Notes: generated by a model from the sequence alone, not told the origin. A stretch of 64,000 nucleotides of DNA from an uncultured Pseudomonadota bacterium (GCA_902826225.1 CADEED010000001.1:37517-101516); one strand, 5' to 3'; positions 1-11,278 are shown, counted from the first letter of the stretch. Numbers and translations: made by a program.

Positions 1-2
1 AG

Positions 3-1169
3 GCCGGCACGCGCTCGCTGTACTTCCATCAGAACAGCGTCACGCCCGACGGCCGCTTCGTCATCGTCGACTCCGACCGTGGCATCAAGGCGATCGAACT
101 CGCCACGCGCAAGAACACGCTCGTCGTTCCGGGTAGGTTCCGGACCCTGTTCGTGGGACGCAAGACGGGCCTCATCTACTACTCTGCGGGCACGGCCACC
201 ACGGGCGCCGACCCGAGCGCGGGCCGCGAGATCTTCACGGTGAAGCCCTCGGGCGGAAAGCCGAAGAAGATCGCAACGGTGGAGCGCGGCACGATCGGCT
301 CCGTGAACGCAGATGAAACGCTGTTGCTGGGCGTGTACGCCGAACGTGAATGGCAACTCGAACAGGGACCGCGCGATCCGCGATTCGACGCCAACTACCA
401 GGCGACGGACAAGGACGGAAAGCCGCTCTCGTTCGCGGAGGCGAAAGAGGTTCGACTCCTGCAGCGCGAGCAGGCGCGCATCCCCATGGCGCTGTTCACC
501 ATCGACACTCGGACCGGCGAACGGAAGATCATTCACGAGTCGACGGACTGGTTGAATCACCTGCAGTTTTCACCCACCGTTCCGGACGAGCTGATGTTCT
601 GCCACGAAGGCCCGTGGCACCGCGTCGACCGTATCTGGCGCAAGAAGCTCGGCGGCAAGCCCCAGCTCGTTTACAAGCGCGCGATGAACATGGAGATCGC
701 CGGACATGAATTCTTCGACGTCGATGGACGGACCATCTGGTACGACCTGCAGACGCCGCGTGGCGAGGATTTCTGGCTGGCATCGTCGACGTCCGAGGGC
801 CGTCGCACCTGGTACCACCTGGAACGCGACATGTGGTCCGTGCACTTCAACATCTCTCCGGACGGCCGACTGTTCTCCGGCGACGGTGGCGACGAGGAAA
901 TGGTCGCCCACGCGAAGAACGGCAAGTGGCTCTATCTATTCCGCCCGCGGATGATCCCGGATGTCGCCGGCATCTCGGCGCCGAACTCGGAGTCGCTGAT
1001 CCATCCCGGCACGCTCGCTCCCGAGAAACTCGTCAACATGAAGGCGCACGACTACCGTCTCGAGCCAAACATGTTCTTCACGATCGACGGGAAGTGGATC
1101 ATCTTCCGTTCGAACATGCACGGAGAGGTGCACACCTACATGGTCGAAGTCGCGAAGGCCGCGGGCTGA
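3..1169 (+). CDS. ogl: Oligogalacturonate lyase, 5'-truncated
   Basis: The product matches the oligogalacturonate lyase family, which cleaves unsaturated or saturated digalacturonides to 5-keto-4-deoxyuronate in the last step of pectin breakdown. The frame is already open at base 3 (SLYFHQNSVTPDG), so the first ATG at 153 is internal and the true start lies outside the window. About 388 residues remain. The best family markers are HEGPWHRVDRIW (coded near 603-638) and NMEIAGHEFFDVDG just after it; their histidines belong to the metal-binding, beta-propeller active site of this family. Whether the missing N-terminus carries a signal peptide cannot be seen. It converges with the rhamnose operon 12 bp downstream. 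A pectate lyase at 46826-48409 fits the same substrate. The family call is firm; cellular location is open. Confidence 0.88.
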   Translation, partial: AGTRSLYFHQNSVTPDGRFVIVDSDRGIKAIELATRKNTLVVPGRFRTLFVGRKTGLIYYSAGTATTGADPSAGREIFTVKPSGGKPKKIATVERGTIGSVNADETLLLGVYAEREWQLEQGPRDPRFDANYQATDKDGKPLSFAEAKEVRLLQREQARIPMALFTIDTRTGERKIIHESTDWLNHLQFSPTVPDELMFCHEGPWHRVDRIWRKKLGGKPQLVYKRAMNMEIAGHEFFDVDGRTIWYDLQTPRGEDFWLASSTSEGRRTWYHLERDMWSVHFNISPDGRLFSGDGGDEEMVAHAKNGKWLYLFRPRMIPDVAGISAPNSESLIHPGTLAPEKLVNMKAHDYRLEPNMFFTIDGKWIIFRSNMHGEVHTYMVEVAKAAG

Positions 1170-1181
1170 CGGTGCCGGCCA

Positions 1182-2534
1182 TCAGGCCTTCTCTTCGAGC
1201 CGGTGCCGCCACAGCGCCTGGTAGTCGGGCAACCCGGGCAGTCTGAGTGGAATGACGGAGTGCGGCGTTCCGGAGGGCGGCGACGCGACGCCCGCCAGAT
1301 AGGCGGCGACGCGCGTCCCGCCGCCATCGGGATACGTGCGCACGGCGCCCACCGGCACGCAGGCGGCGAGCAGCCCCGCGAACAAGGGATTTCGCGCGAG
1401 CGGTCCGTCGACGAAGATCTCGCCCGCGGCGCCGAGCGACTCGATGAGCAGCGCCGTCATCATTGCGGAGTAGAGGGTCGCCAACGAGGCGCGTTGCGCG
1501 CCGTCGAGTTCCCCGCGGTCGAGGGTGCCGACACGGCCTGCGTACGGCCCGCCGCTCGCGAACGCCGGCAGCGCCATCGCGCCGCGCGCGAGCACGTCGC
1601 CCACGGCCTCGATGGTCGGCACGCCGGATCCCCGCGCGATCGCTTCGTACTCGCGCCCTCCCATGTACCGGGCCGTCGCGATCGGCGCGCCGAACGCATT
1701 GACGTTCGCGAGCATGTCCCGATCCTCACGCAGTCGCCGCAGATCGCCGCGATTGGCCATGACGATGGTCCAGGTGCCGCTGGAAACGACGGTGAACGCC
1801 TCGCGCTCGCGGTCGAGCAGGAACCGCAGGTAGGACGCGTTCGAGTCGTGGATGCCGCACGCAACCGCGCACGTCGGGTCGATCCCCGTCGTCGCGGCAA
1901 CCGCCGGCCGGATGGGGCCGAGCCGTTCCGCGGCCCTGCGCATCGGCGGCAGGAGCCGCGCCCACCCCTGCTTCCGCGCGAGCACGGAATACGTCTGGTC
2001 GATCGGCCGCCAAAGATCGGTGTGCGTGCCGAGTGACGTGACCTCCGTGGACATGACACCCGAAAGGCGCCACGACCAGTATTGCGGGTACAACAGGAGT
2101 TGCGCGGCGCGCTCGAACAGCTGCGGGCGCCGCTGCTGTAGATAGAAGAGCTGCCGGCCGAGGTTGAGACCCTGCGGCAGGTTCGGAGAAAAGGTGTGGG
2201 AATACGCGTCACGCAGGCCGGAATACTCCGCGGCCACCTCGTCGAACGCCGTGTCTTCGTAGTCGGGCGCCGCGAGGATCCCGCCGGCATGGTCCACCAG
2301 CACGGCGGCGGCGCCGTGCGCGATGGGTACGATCACCGTGACGCGCTCGCGGCCCGGCGCCTGGCGCAGCGCATCGAGCAGCCAGGCTTCGATCCCGACC
2401 ACGTCGAGCTCGAGTCCGTTGGGGCCGCGCACGAGCTCATTCGCGCGCCGCAGGCTCCAGATTTCCTGCCCGCGACCGGGATCGACGATCGCGATCTTCG
2501 CGTTCGTCTTGCCGATGTCGAGCACCGCGATCAT
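1182..2534 (-). CDS. rhaK: Rhamnulose kinase, FGGY family (RhaK type)
   Basis: A 450-residue FGGY-family sugar kinase. The N-terminus MIAVLDIGKTNAKIAIVD is the phosphate-1 loop of this ATPase fold, and the C-terminal half has the second ATP-binding region (SSGTWTIVMANRG, DGGGTRVAAYLAG). The open frame runs far upstream, but the ATG at 2534 is chosen because it overlaps the rhaQ stop as ATGA and begins exactly at the conserved loop. It is the last gene of the rhaRSTPQK run. In Rhizobium leguminosarum the gene at this place is RhaK, the kinase that phosphorylates rhamnulose and is also needed for transport; the same role is inferred here. No key residue looks missing. Specificity for rhamnulose rests on context rather than on sequence alone. 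Confidence 0.85.
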   Translation of the reverse strand: MIAVLDIGKTNAKIAIVDPGRGQEIWSLRRANELVRGPNGLELDVVGIEAWLLDALRQAPGRERVTVIVPIAHGAAAVLVDHAGGILAAPDYEDTAFDEVAAEYSGLRDAYSHTFSPNLPQGLNLGRQLFYLQQRRPQLFERAAQLLLYPQYWSWRLSGVMSTEVTSLGTHTDLWRPIDQTYSVLARKQGWARLLPPMRRAAERLGPIRPAVAATTGIDPTCAVACGIHDSNASYLRFLLDREREAFTVVSSGTWTIVMANRGDLRRLREDRDMLANVNAFGAPIATARYMGGREYEAIARGSGVPTIEAVGDVLARGAMALPAFASGGPYAGRVGTLDRGELDGAQRASLATLYSAMMTALLIESLGAAGEIFVDGPLARNPLFAGLLAACVPVGAVRTYPDGGGTRVAAYLAGVASPPSGTPHSVIPLRLPGLPDYQALWRHRLEEKA

Positions 2535-3466
2535 CTGCGCTGCAGCCACGCCGGTACTGCGACCACGAGGATCAGCAGCGCACCCGTGAAGATCGACATG
2601 ACGATGCCGGGAATGTTCATGAGTCCCAGGCCGAACGTGACCAGACCGAACACCAGCGCCGCGAGCACCACGCCCATGATCGTGCCCTTTCCGCCCCAGA
2701 CGGATACGCCGCCCAGGATGACGATGCCGATGACCTCGAGCTCCCAGCCCTGCGCGATGGACGGGCGCGTGGACCCGAGGCGCGAGGTGAGGAGCACGGC
2801 CGCGAGACCGGCGAACAGACCGGTCAGCGCGAACAGCGCGAACTTGTAGCGGTTCACGTCGAGACCCGCGAACCGGCTCGCCACCGGGTTCGCGCCGATC
2901 GCGTAGATCGCGCGGCCCCAGCGCGTGCGATGCAGAAACAGGCCGAACGCCAGCGCGAACACCGCGAACAGCGCGAGCTCGATGGAGACGGGGCCGGCGA
3001 GATAGCCTTGCCCGAAAACGGCGAACGACCCGGGATATTCCTTGAGCACGCGATTGCCCAGGATCGCGTACGCGGCGCCGCGGAACAGCGTCATCGTGCC
3101 GATGGTCGCGACGATCGACGGTACACGGCCGACCGTCACGAGCGCGCCATTCACGCATCCGGCCAGCAACCCGGTCGCCAGGCCCAGACCCAACAAACCC
3201 GGCGTTCCGACGCCGTGCGCTGCGCCGAGGCCCATCGTCACCGAAGCGAGCGCGATGATCGCGGCGACCGAGATGTCGATCTCCCCGGCGATGATGAGCA
3301 GCGCCAGCGGCAACGCGATCAGCGCGCGCTCGGTGAAATTGAAGCTCGCGTCCGAGAGGGTGTCGACGTTCAGGAAGTACGGCGACAGCGATGAGAACAG
3401 CACGACTTCGGCGACGAGCACGAGGCCGAGCATCGACTCCCAGCGCATCAACTTCACGAGTGTCAT
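2531..3466 (-). CDS. rhaQ: Rhamnose ABC transporter permease RhaQ
   Basis: A 311-residue inner-membrane permease of the ribose/xylose (BPD_transp_2) family with many hydrophobic helices. It carries the family motif around LLIIAGEIDISVAAIIALAS, the coupling segment that meets the ATPase, and a second near EVIGIVILGGVSVWGGKGT. The start at 3466 gives an ATGA overlap with rhaP; the open frame upstream of it is out-of-frame rhaP. With RhaP it forms the transmembrane channel of a carbohydrate uptake importer. Its stop overlaps rhaK, so there is no room for the rhaU mutarotase gene that sits here in rhizobia. Assignment to rhamnose is from the operon. Confidence 0.87.
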   Translation of the reverse strand: MTLVKLMRWESMLGLVLVAEVVLFSSLSPYFLNVDTLSDASFNFTERALIALPLALLIIAGEIDISVAAIIALASVTMGLGAAHGVGTPGLLGLGLATGLLAGCVNGALVTVGRVPSIVATIGTMTLFRGAAYAILGNRVLKEYPGSFAVFGQGYLAGPVSIELALFAVFALAFGLFLHRTRWGRAIYAIGANPVASRFAGLDVNRYKFALFALTGLFAGLAAVLLTSRLGSTRPSIAQGWELEVIGIVILGGVSVWGGKGTIMGVVLAALVFGLVTFGLGLMNIPGIVMSIFTGALLILVVAVPAWLQRR

Positions 3467-4445
3467 GCGGCGCGGGACTCGAGGATGGTGCGGACGTGCG
3501 CACGGTTGCGCGCGCTCAGCAGCACGGCGGCGATGATCACCACGCCGTTGATGAACATCTGCCAGAACGCGGAGATACCGACGAGCGGCAGACTGTTGCG
3601 GATGATGCCGATGAACAGGCAGCCGATGACCACGCCGAGTGCCGTCCCGCTGCCGCCGGCGATGGCCACGCCACCGATGAGACAGGCCGCGATCACCTGC
3701 AGCTCGAAGCCCAGCGCGATGTCGGTGTAGGCAACCGCGAACTTCGCCACCCACAGATAGCCGCACAGCCCCGCGATCGCGCCGCATGCCAGGTAGGCGA
3801 GGAATTGCATGCGCCCGGGATCGATTCCCGAACAGGCCGCCGCCTCGGGGTTCCCGCCGGCCGCGTACAGTGCACGCGCGACGCGCAGATACCGGAGGCC
3901 GAGGACGAAGGCGATCGCGGCCACGATCGCGAACCAGGACAGCGTCGACAGCCCGAGGAACCCGGCGCGCGTGAAGGCGACGAACGCCGGCGACATCTCG
4001 TTCTCGTTGACCCAGGCGCCGCCCGACAGTGGATAGATGACGCCGCCGTAGATGGACAGAGTGCCGAGCGTCACGACGATCGGCGGCAACCGCAGTTTCC
4101 AGACCAGCAGGCCGTTGATCGCCCCCAGCACGGCGCCGGCCACGCTGGCGATGCCGATCGCGACCGCAACCCCCAGACCCGGGAACGCGCGGTCGACGAG
4201 CGCCGCGAGCATTCCGCACAGCGCGAGGTTCGCGGCGACCGAGAGGTCGATGCCGCGCGCGAGAATCACCAGCATCTGCCCGAGCGCAAGCAGGATGAGG
4301 ATGGCCGTGTCGTCGAGAAGGCCCGCGAGGCTGCGCGGCGCCGCGAAGCCCGGGAAGGCCACGGTGACGGCGAGGAAGACCGCGAGCGTGAGCCCGCCGA
4401 GCACGAGGTCGCGCCGCGCGGCGTCCGACAGGTCGCGGAGCCCCT

Positions 4446-4449
<4 letters not shown>
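3463..4449 (-). CDS. rhaP: Rhamnose ABC transporter permease RhaP
   Basis: A 328-residue permease of the same family as RhaQ and probably its paralogous partner. The coupling motif LVILARGIDLSVAANLALCG lies about a third into the protein, and FELQVIAACLIGGVAIAGGS is the second conserved loop. The start at 4449 is chosen because ATG overlaps the TGA of rhaT (ATGA) and the protein then begins with a short charged cytoplasmic tail before the first helix. Gene order rhaS-rhaT-rhaP-rhaQ is that of the rhizobial rhamnose importer. The two permeases would form a heterodimer. The family is certain; the P and Q labels follow gene order only. Confidence 0.87.
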
Positions 4450-5897
<1,448 letters not shown>

Positions 5898-5899
5898 GG

Positions 5900-6892
5900 T
5901 CAGAAGATCTGCGCGAATTCCGCCACGTTCGATGCGTCGTAGACGAACGGCTTGCTCATCGCCCCGACGCCGTCCGCGGCGAACGTCACCTCGCCCATGC
6001 GACCCATCGATAACGGCTTGCCGGCATCGCCGCCACGCGCGAGCTGCACCGCGATCTGCATCGCGGAGTAACCCAGGTCGATCGGATTCCAGATCGCGAA
6101 CTTGGGCACGACGCCCTTCTGCACGTAGCCCGCGAGCTCCGAAGGCAGACCGAGTCCCGTGACCTTCACCCTTCCTGTGAGCCCCTGGTCCTCGACGGCA
6201 CGCGCCGACGCGACGATACCGATGGAGCTGATGCTCACGAGCACCGCGAGATCGGGGTGCTGCTTGAGCAGCGCGACGGCCTCGCGATATGACTTGTCGG
6301 AAACGTCGTCACCATAGGCGACGCCCACCAGGTCCAGCCCCGGACGCGCGACCAGCGCCTTGCGCATCTGGTCGAGCCACGAGTTCTGGTTGGTCGACGT
6401 TGGAGTTGCCGACACCACGGCGAACTTCCCCCGACCTTCTGACGCCAATTCAGCCGTCAGGGCGATCACTGTTTCACCGATGAGCTGATCCGACGAGGGC
6501 GCCAGGTGCGCATCGCGGCCCGCCTGGGCCACCGCGGAGTCGTACGACACCACCTTGATGCCACGGTCGCGCGCACGCGTGAGCGTGGGCACGAGCGCGT
6601 CCGGATCGTTGGCGGAAACCGCGATGGCGTCGACGCGTTGCGCGATCAGCGCGTTCAGCACTTCGATCTGCCCTTCCGCCGTCGGCGTCGTGGGTCCGGT
6701 GAATATCACCTCCGCGCCGAGTTCCTTCGCGGCCTCGTCCGCACCCTTGCGCACGGCGTCGAAGAACCCGTTTCCCAGCGATTTCGCCACGACACCCACG
6801 CGCGTGGCCCCGGACCTCGGCGCTTCCGACTTGCCACAACCAGCCAGCGCGAGGATCGCGCACAGCATCGAGAGGAGTGTGGCGCGCGTCAT
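5900..6892 (-). CDS. rhaS: Rhamnose-binding periplasmic lipoprotein RhaS
   Basis: A 330-residue sugar-binding protein of the RbsB-like (Peripla_BP_4) family. The leader MTRATLLSMLCAILALAGC ends in a lipobox with Cys19, so the mature protein should be membrane-anchored in the periplasm, unlike the freely soluble type. The body begins RVGVVAKSLGNGFFDAVRKG, the typical first lobe, and includes VDAIAVSANDPDALVPTL. The start overlaps the rhaR stop by ATGA. It delivers substrate to the RhaTPQ importer. Autoinducer-2 binding proteins of the LsrB/RhaS group are related, but no lsr genes are nearby, so rhamnose is favoured. Confidence 0.87.
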   Translation of the reverse strand: MTRATLLSMLCAILALAGCGKSEAPRSGATRVGVVAKSLGNGFFDAVRKGADEAAKELGAEVIFTGPTTPTAEGQIEVLNALIAQRVDAIAVSANDPDALVPTLTRARDRGIKVVSYDSAVAQAGRDAHLAPSSDQLIGETVIALTAELASEGRGKFAVVSATPTSTNQNSWLDQMRKALVARPGLDLVGVAYGDDVSDKSYREAVALLKQHPDLAVLVSISSIGIVASARAVEDQGLTGRVKVTGLGLPSELAGYVQKGVVPKFAIWNPIDLGYSAMQIAVQLARGGDAGKPLSMGRMGEVTFAADGVGAMSKPFVYDASNVAEFAQIF

Positions 6893-7692
6893 GCGAGCTT
6901 TTTCATCTCGTCTTCGTCGGTGACCCTGGCGACGATCACCTTGATGCCCGCGGCCTGGAAATCCTCCAGCTCCTCGGGCCGCGCGCCGTCGTCGGTGACG
7001 ATGGTGTTGATGCGATCGAGGCCCGCGACGATCATCGCGGACTTGCGGCGCAGCTTGGAGCTGTCCGCCATCACGATCACGTGTTCGCTGCGCTTCAGCA
7101 GCTTGGTCTGTGCCTGCACGATGAGCGGATCGGCTTCCATCATGCCGAAGCGGTTGAGTCCGTAGCAGCCCACGAACAGCTTGTTGCCCCAGAAGCTCTC
7201 GATGGTGTCGTTCTCGAACGGCGACAGCACGATGTTCTGTTCGCGGAAGATCGTTCCGCCAGGCAGGGTGATGCGGTTGCGGCTCGTCGCGAGTAGTTTG
7301 GCCGCGATCGGGAACGAGTTCGTGAGGATGTCGAGATCGGAGTTCTGCAGGAACTCGACCAGCGCGAAGGTCGTCGTTCCGCCATTGATGATGATGCTCT
7401 CGCCGGGCTCGATGAGTTCGGCGGCCGCCCGCGCGATCGCGCGCTTCTGCGGCACGCTCACGTCCTGGCTCATCGCGAACGGCATGCCGACGAGATGCGG
7501 CTGGTTGCGCGGCCGAACAGCTTCGGCGCCGCCGCGGATGCGCTTCACCTCGCCCTTCTCCGCGAGCGCATTGATGTCGCGACGGATGGTCGCTTCGGAG
7601 GCGCCCAGCAGGTCCAACAGGTCCCCAACACTGACGATCGAGCGCTCGTCGACGAGCTTCAAAATCAGGTTGTGGCGTTCTTTTTCCAGCAT
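6889..7692 (-). CDS. rhaR: DeoR-family regulator of the rhamnose locus
   Basis: A 267-residue DeoR-family transcription factor. The winged HTH occupies residues 1-60 (SVGDLLDLLGASEATIRRD is the recognition region) and the C-terminal sugar-phosphate sensor domain has the GGTTTF loop and VADSSK-like VMADSSKLRRKSA. The ATG at 7692 follows an AGGGG ribosome site at a normal distance and starts the DeoR domain at its usual place; the longer open frame upstream is the divergent promoter and rhaD antisense. It is first in the transporter operon and faces rhaD across 136 bp, so it most likely represses both sides until a phosphorylated rhamnose intermediate appears, as in rhizobia. Confidence 0.87.
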   Translation of the reverse strand: MLEKERHNLILKLVDERSIVSVGDLLDLLGASEATIRRDINALAEKGEVKRIRGGAEAVRPRNQPHLVGMPFAMSQDVSVPQKRAIARAAAELIEPGESIIINGGTTTFALVEFLQNSDLDILTNSFPIAAKLLATSRNRITLPGGTIFREQNIVLSPFENDTIESFWGNKLFVGCYGLNRFGMMEADPLIVQAQTKLLKRSEHVIVMADSSKLRRKSAMIVAGLDRINTIVTDDGARPEELEDFQAAGIKVIVARVTDEDEMKKLA

Positions 7693-7733
7693 GCCGTACC
7701 CCTTAGCCGAGCCGTGATCGATTCTGAACGGGA

Positions 7734-7761
7734 TTGATTGTATATGACGGCTTCGTATGAT
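7734..7761 (+). promoter_or_regulatory. Candidate sigma-70 promoter for rhaDI
   Basis: In the 136-bp rhaR/rhaD intergenic stretch, TTGATT (7734-7739) and TATGAT (7756-7761) are separated by 16 bp and face rhaD. On the other strand TACAAT (7742-7737) could be the -10 of the rhaR operon, so the two promoters would overlap. The related words GTATATGA and GTATGATA flank the site and are reasonable half-sites for RhaR. This is pattern evidence only. Confidence 0.45.
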
Positions 7762-7828
7762 AAACAGCCTCCCCATCAAGAGGAGGCCGCGCCGCGTACT
7801 GTAACGCCCGGCCGGACCGGAGACATCG

Positions 7829-9967
7829 ATGAGTGTGGTCAAGACCGCGGCGCTCGCGCCCGTGGAAATCGTGAACCGCTGGGACGATGTCCACGCGGGC
7901 AGGTTGTCTCCTGCCGAACTCCTTTTGTATCGCTCGAACCTGCTGGGCGGCGACAAGCGCATCACCAATTTCGGCGGCGGCAACACGTCCGCGAAGATCA
8001 AGGAGAAGGACCCGCTGACCGGACAGGAAGTCGACGTCCTGTGGGTGAAGGGATCGGGCGGCGACCTCGGGACGATGAAGATCGACGGCTTCTCCACTCT
8101 CTATATGGAGAAGTTTCTCGGGCTCGAGAAGTTCTACGAGGCCGGCGCCGACAACGACGCCATCATGGTGCCGCTGTACTCGCACAGCGCCTTCAACCTG
8201 AATCCGCGCGCCGCCTCGATCGACACGCCGCTGCATGGACTCATTTCGCGGGCGCACGTCGATCACATGCATCCCGATGCGTTGATCGCCATCGCGGCGT
8301 CCGCGGACTCGAAGAGGCTGACCGAAGAGATCTTCGGCGGCGAGATCGGCTGGCTGCCCTGGATCCGCCCCGGCTACGAGCTGGGCCTCGCGTTGCGTGA
8401 GCTCACGCGCAAGAATCCGGGGCTGAAGGGCGCGGTCCTCGAAGCGCACGGCTTGTTCACGTGGGCAGATACCTCGAAGGCGTGCTACGAAAACACCCTC
8501 GACATCATCAATCGCGCCACGTCGTGGCTGTCGGATCGATCCAAGGGCAAGCGGCCTTTCGGCCCGGTGGCCGTTCCGGCGCTGACGATCGACCGCCGCC
8601 GCGAGATCGCCGCCGGCATCATGCCCACGATCCGTGGCGTGATCTCCGCAGCCGTGCGCGACGATGTCGGCGCGCATCCGAAGGTGGGCCACTTCGACGA
8701 TTCCGAAACAGTGCTCGACTTCGTCGGCGGCGAGAAGCTCGCCGCGCTCGCGGCGCTCGGCACGTCCTGCCCCGATCACTTCCTGCGCACGAAGATCTGG
8801 CCGCTCGTGCTGCCCTTCGATCCCGCGAAGGACACGGTGGACGAGCTCGCCGCGCGCATCAAGCCCGCGATCGAGACGTACCGCCAGAAATACGCGGGGT
8901 ATTACGACCGCTGCAAGCGGCCTGATTCCCCGAAGATGCGCGATGCGAACCCCGTGGTTTACCTGGTGCCCGGCGTCGGCATGATCACGTTCGCGGCGGA
9001 CAAGGCCACGGCCCGGATCGCGGGCGAGTTCTACATCAACGCCATCAACGTGATGCGCGGCGCGGCCAGCGTGTCGACCTACCGTGGGCTGCCCGAGCAG
9101 GAGGCCTTCGACATCGAGTACTGGCTGCTGGAGGAAGCGAAGCTGCAGCGAATGCCGCGCCCGAAGCCGCTCGCGGGCCGCGTGGCGCTCATCACCGGCG
9201 GCGCTGGCGGCATCGGCCTCGCCACTGCGCGGCGGCTCATGGACGACGGTGCCTGCGTCGTCATCTGCGACATCGACCGTGATGCGCTGGGCCTCGCGGA
9301 ATCCGATCTCAGGAAAAAGTACGGCAACGACGTCGTCTCCAGTGCGTGGATCGACGTCACGCGGGAGGACGCCGTGGTGGCGGGCTTTCGTGACAGCGCC
9401 TGGAAATTCGGTGGCGTCGACATCTGCATTTCCAACGCCGGCATCGCGTCCGCCGCACCCGTCGAAGACACCTCGCTCGCTCTCTGGCAGCGGAACATGG
9501 ACATCCTTTCCACCGGCTATTTCCTGATCTCGCGCCAGGCTTTCCAGCTCTTCAAGGCGCAGGGGATCGGCGGCTCGATCGTTTTCATCGGTTCGAAGAA
9601 CGCCCTCGCCGCCTCGTCAGGCGCGGCCGCCTATTGCACCGCGAAGGCCGCCGAGCTGCACCTCGCGCGTTGCCTCGCGCTCGAGGGCGCTCCGCACGCC
9701 ATTCGCGTGAACGTCGTGAACCCGGACGCCGTGCTGCGCGGGTCGCGTATCTGGCAGGGCGAGTGGGCCACGCAGCGTGCCGCGCAGAACAAGACCAGTG
9801 TCGACAATCTCGAAAGCGTGTACCGGGAGCGGTCGCTGCTGAAGCGCAGCGTCTACCCCGAAGATGTCGCGGAGGCCGTGGCATTCTTCGCCTCAGAGCG
9901 GTCCGCCAAGTCGACCGGCAACATCGTGAACGTCGACGCCGGAAACGCCGGCGCATTCACGCGTTAG
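7829..9967 (+). CDS. rhaD: Bifunctional rhamnulose-1-P aldolase / lactaldehyde dehydrogenase
   Basis: A 712-residue two-domain fusion. The N-terminal class II aldolase domain (about 20-390) carries GGGNTSAKI near residue 50 and the zinc histidines in HVDHMHPD (143-150), plus a third in LEAHGLFTW. The C-terminal domain (from about 445) is a short-chain dehydrogenase with the Rossmann motif TGGAGGIG and the catalytic pair Tyr602/Lys606 in YCTAK. In this family the aldolase splits rhamnulose-1-phosphate into DHAP and L-lactaldehyde, and the dehydrogenase oxidises the aldehyde to L-lactate. Cytoplasmic. It heads the plus-strand half of the locus, 12 bp before rhaI. Length and both active sites look intact. 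Confidence 0.93.
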   Translation: MSVVKTAALAPVEIVNRWDDVHAGRLSPAELLLYRSNLLGGDKRITNFGGGNTSAKIKEKDPLTGQEVDVLWVKGSGGDLGTMKIDGFSTLYMEKFLGLEKFYEAGADNDAIMVPLYSHSAFNLNPRAASIDTPLHGLISRAHVDHMHPDALIAIAASADSKRLTEEIFGGEIGWLPWIRPGYELGLALRELTRKNPGLKGAVLEAHGLFTWADTSKACYENTLDIINRATSWLSDRSKGKRPFGPVAVPALTIDRRREIAAGIMPTIRGVISAAVRDDVGAHPKVGHFDDSETVLDFVGGEKLAALAALGTSCPDHFLRTKIWPLVLPFDPAKDTVDELAARIKPAIETYRQKYAGYYDRCKRPDSPKMRDANPVVYLVPGVGMITFAADKATARIAGEFYINAINVMRGAASVSTYRGLPEQEAFDIEYWLLEEAKLQRMPRPKPLAGRVALITGGAGGIGLATARRLMDDGACVVICDIDRDALGLAESDLRKKYGNDVVSSAWIDVTREDAVVAGFRDSAWKFGGVDICISNAGIASAAPVEDTSLALWQRNMDILSTGYFLISRQAFQLFKAQGIGGSIVFIGSKNALAASSGAAAYCTAKAAELHLARCLALEGAPHAIRVNVVNPDAVLRGSRIWQGEWATQRAAQNKTSVDNLESVYRERSLLKRSVYPEDVAEAVAFFASERSAKSTGNIVNVDAGNAGAFTR

Positions 9968-9979
9968 CGAGAGGGCACC

Positions 9980-11278
9980 ATGGGTTTCGCCGATCCGCGC
10001 GATGCGAACTACATCGCGTCGGCCAATCAGCCGCACGGCGCGAATCTCGCGTCGGACTACCAACATCTCGGCGAACTACTCGCCCGTCGCGGCATTCGTA
10101 TCGACGAAGTCACCCGGGCCGTCTCGCAGTTCAAGGTGGCGATCCCGTCCTGGGGCGTCGGTACCGGTGGTACCCGCTTCGGCCGCTTCCCCGGTCCCGG
10201 CGAACCGCGCAATGTCTTCGAGAAACTCGAGGATTGCAGCGTCATCTCGAAGCTGACGGGCGCCACGCCGACCGTCTCGCTGCACCTTCCCTGGGACAAG
10301 ATTGACGACTACCCGGCGCTGCGCGAGCACGGCGCCGCGCTCGGACTCGGGTTCGACGCGATGAACTCGAACACGTTCCAGGACCAGGCCGACCAGAAGC
10401 ATTCGTACAAGTACGGCTCTCTGACGCACACCGACGCCGCAACGCGCGCTCAGGCCGTGGCGCACAACATCGACTGCATCGACGCCGGCAGGAAGCTCGG
10501 CTCGAAGGCGCTCACGGTGTGGATCGGCGACGGGGCGAACTTCCCCGGCCAGTCGCACCTCGGCCGCACGTTCGAGCGCTACCTGGAGTCACAGAGGCAG
10601 ATCTACGCGGCGTTGCCGGACGATTGGCGGATGTTCATCGAACACAAGATGTACGAGCCGGCGTTCTATGCCACCGTCATCCAGGACTGGGGCAGCTCGC
10701 TCATGGCGGCGAAAGAACTGGGGCCGAAAGCCTTCTGCCTCGTGGATCTCGGCCACCACGCGCCGAACGTGAACATCGAGATGATCGTCGCGCGCCTGGT
10801 CCATGCGCAGCGGCTCGGCGGCTTCCATTTCAACGACTCCAAGTATGGAGACGACGACCTGGACGCCGGATCGATAGAGCCGTTCCGACTGTTCCTGGTG
10901 TTCAACGAACTGGTCGAAGCCGAACTCGCGAAGGCGCCGAACTTCGATCCCGCGCACATGCTCGACCAGTCGCACAACGTGACGGACCCGATCGAGAGCC
11001 TCATGACGAGCGCCATCGAGCTGCAGCGCGCCTACGCCCAGGCGTTGATCGTCGACCGTCCGGCGTTGCACGAGCACCGTCTCGGCAACGACGTGCTGAT
11101 GGCGGCGCAGACGCTCAAGCGCGGCTTCACGACCGACGTTTCGCCGATCCTCGCCCAGGCGCGCTCGCTCAAAGGCGCGGCCGTCGACCCGATCGCTGCG
11201 TACCGCAAGAGCGGCTACCGCGCCCGCTGCGCCCAGTCGCGGCCGGGCAAACAAAGTCTCGGAGGTGGCATAGTCTGA
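9980..11278 (+). CDS. rhaI: L-rhamnose isomerase
   Basis: A 432-residue sugar isomerase of the Pseudomonas stutzeri L-rhamnose isomerase type (xylose-isomerase-like TIM barrel), converting L-rhamnose to L-rhamnulose in the cytoplasm. Metal and substrate residues expected of the family are in HLPWDK, FIEHKMYEPAFYATV, LVDLGHHAPNVNIE and GGFHFNDSKYGDDDLDAGS. An AGAGGG ribosome site precedes the ATG at 9980, 12 bp after rhaD. It is unrelated to E. coli RhaA; this pairing of RhaI with the RhaD fusion is the rhizobial arrangement. Confidence 0.93.
   Translation: MGFADPRDANYIASANQPHGANLASDYQHLGELLARRGIRIDEVTRAVSQFKVAIPSWGVGTGGTRFGRFPGPGEPRNVFEKLEDCSVISKLTGATPTVSLHLPWDKIDDYPALREHGAALGLGFDAMNSNTFQDQADQKHSYKYGSLTHTDAATRAQAVAHNIDCIDAGRKLGSKALTVWIGDGANFPGQSHLGRTFERYLESQRQIYAALPDDWRMFIEHKMYEPAFYATVIQDWGSSLMAAKELGPKAFCLVDLGHHAPNVNIEMIVARLVHAQRLGGFHFNDSKYGDDDLDAGSIEPFRLFLVFNELVEAELAKAPNFDPAHMLDQSHNVTDPIESLMTSAIELQRAYAQALIVDRPALHEHRLGNDVLMAAQTLKRGFTTDVSPILAQARSLKGAAVDPIAAYRKSGYRARCAQSRPGKQSLGGGIV

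Noticed and set aside
1182..3503. A single 773-residue protein containing the kinase
   Set aside because: The first 323 codons are out-of-frame rhaQ; the kinase fold starts at 2534 with an ATGA overlap.
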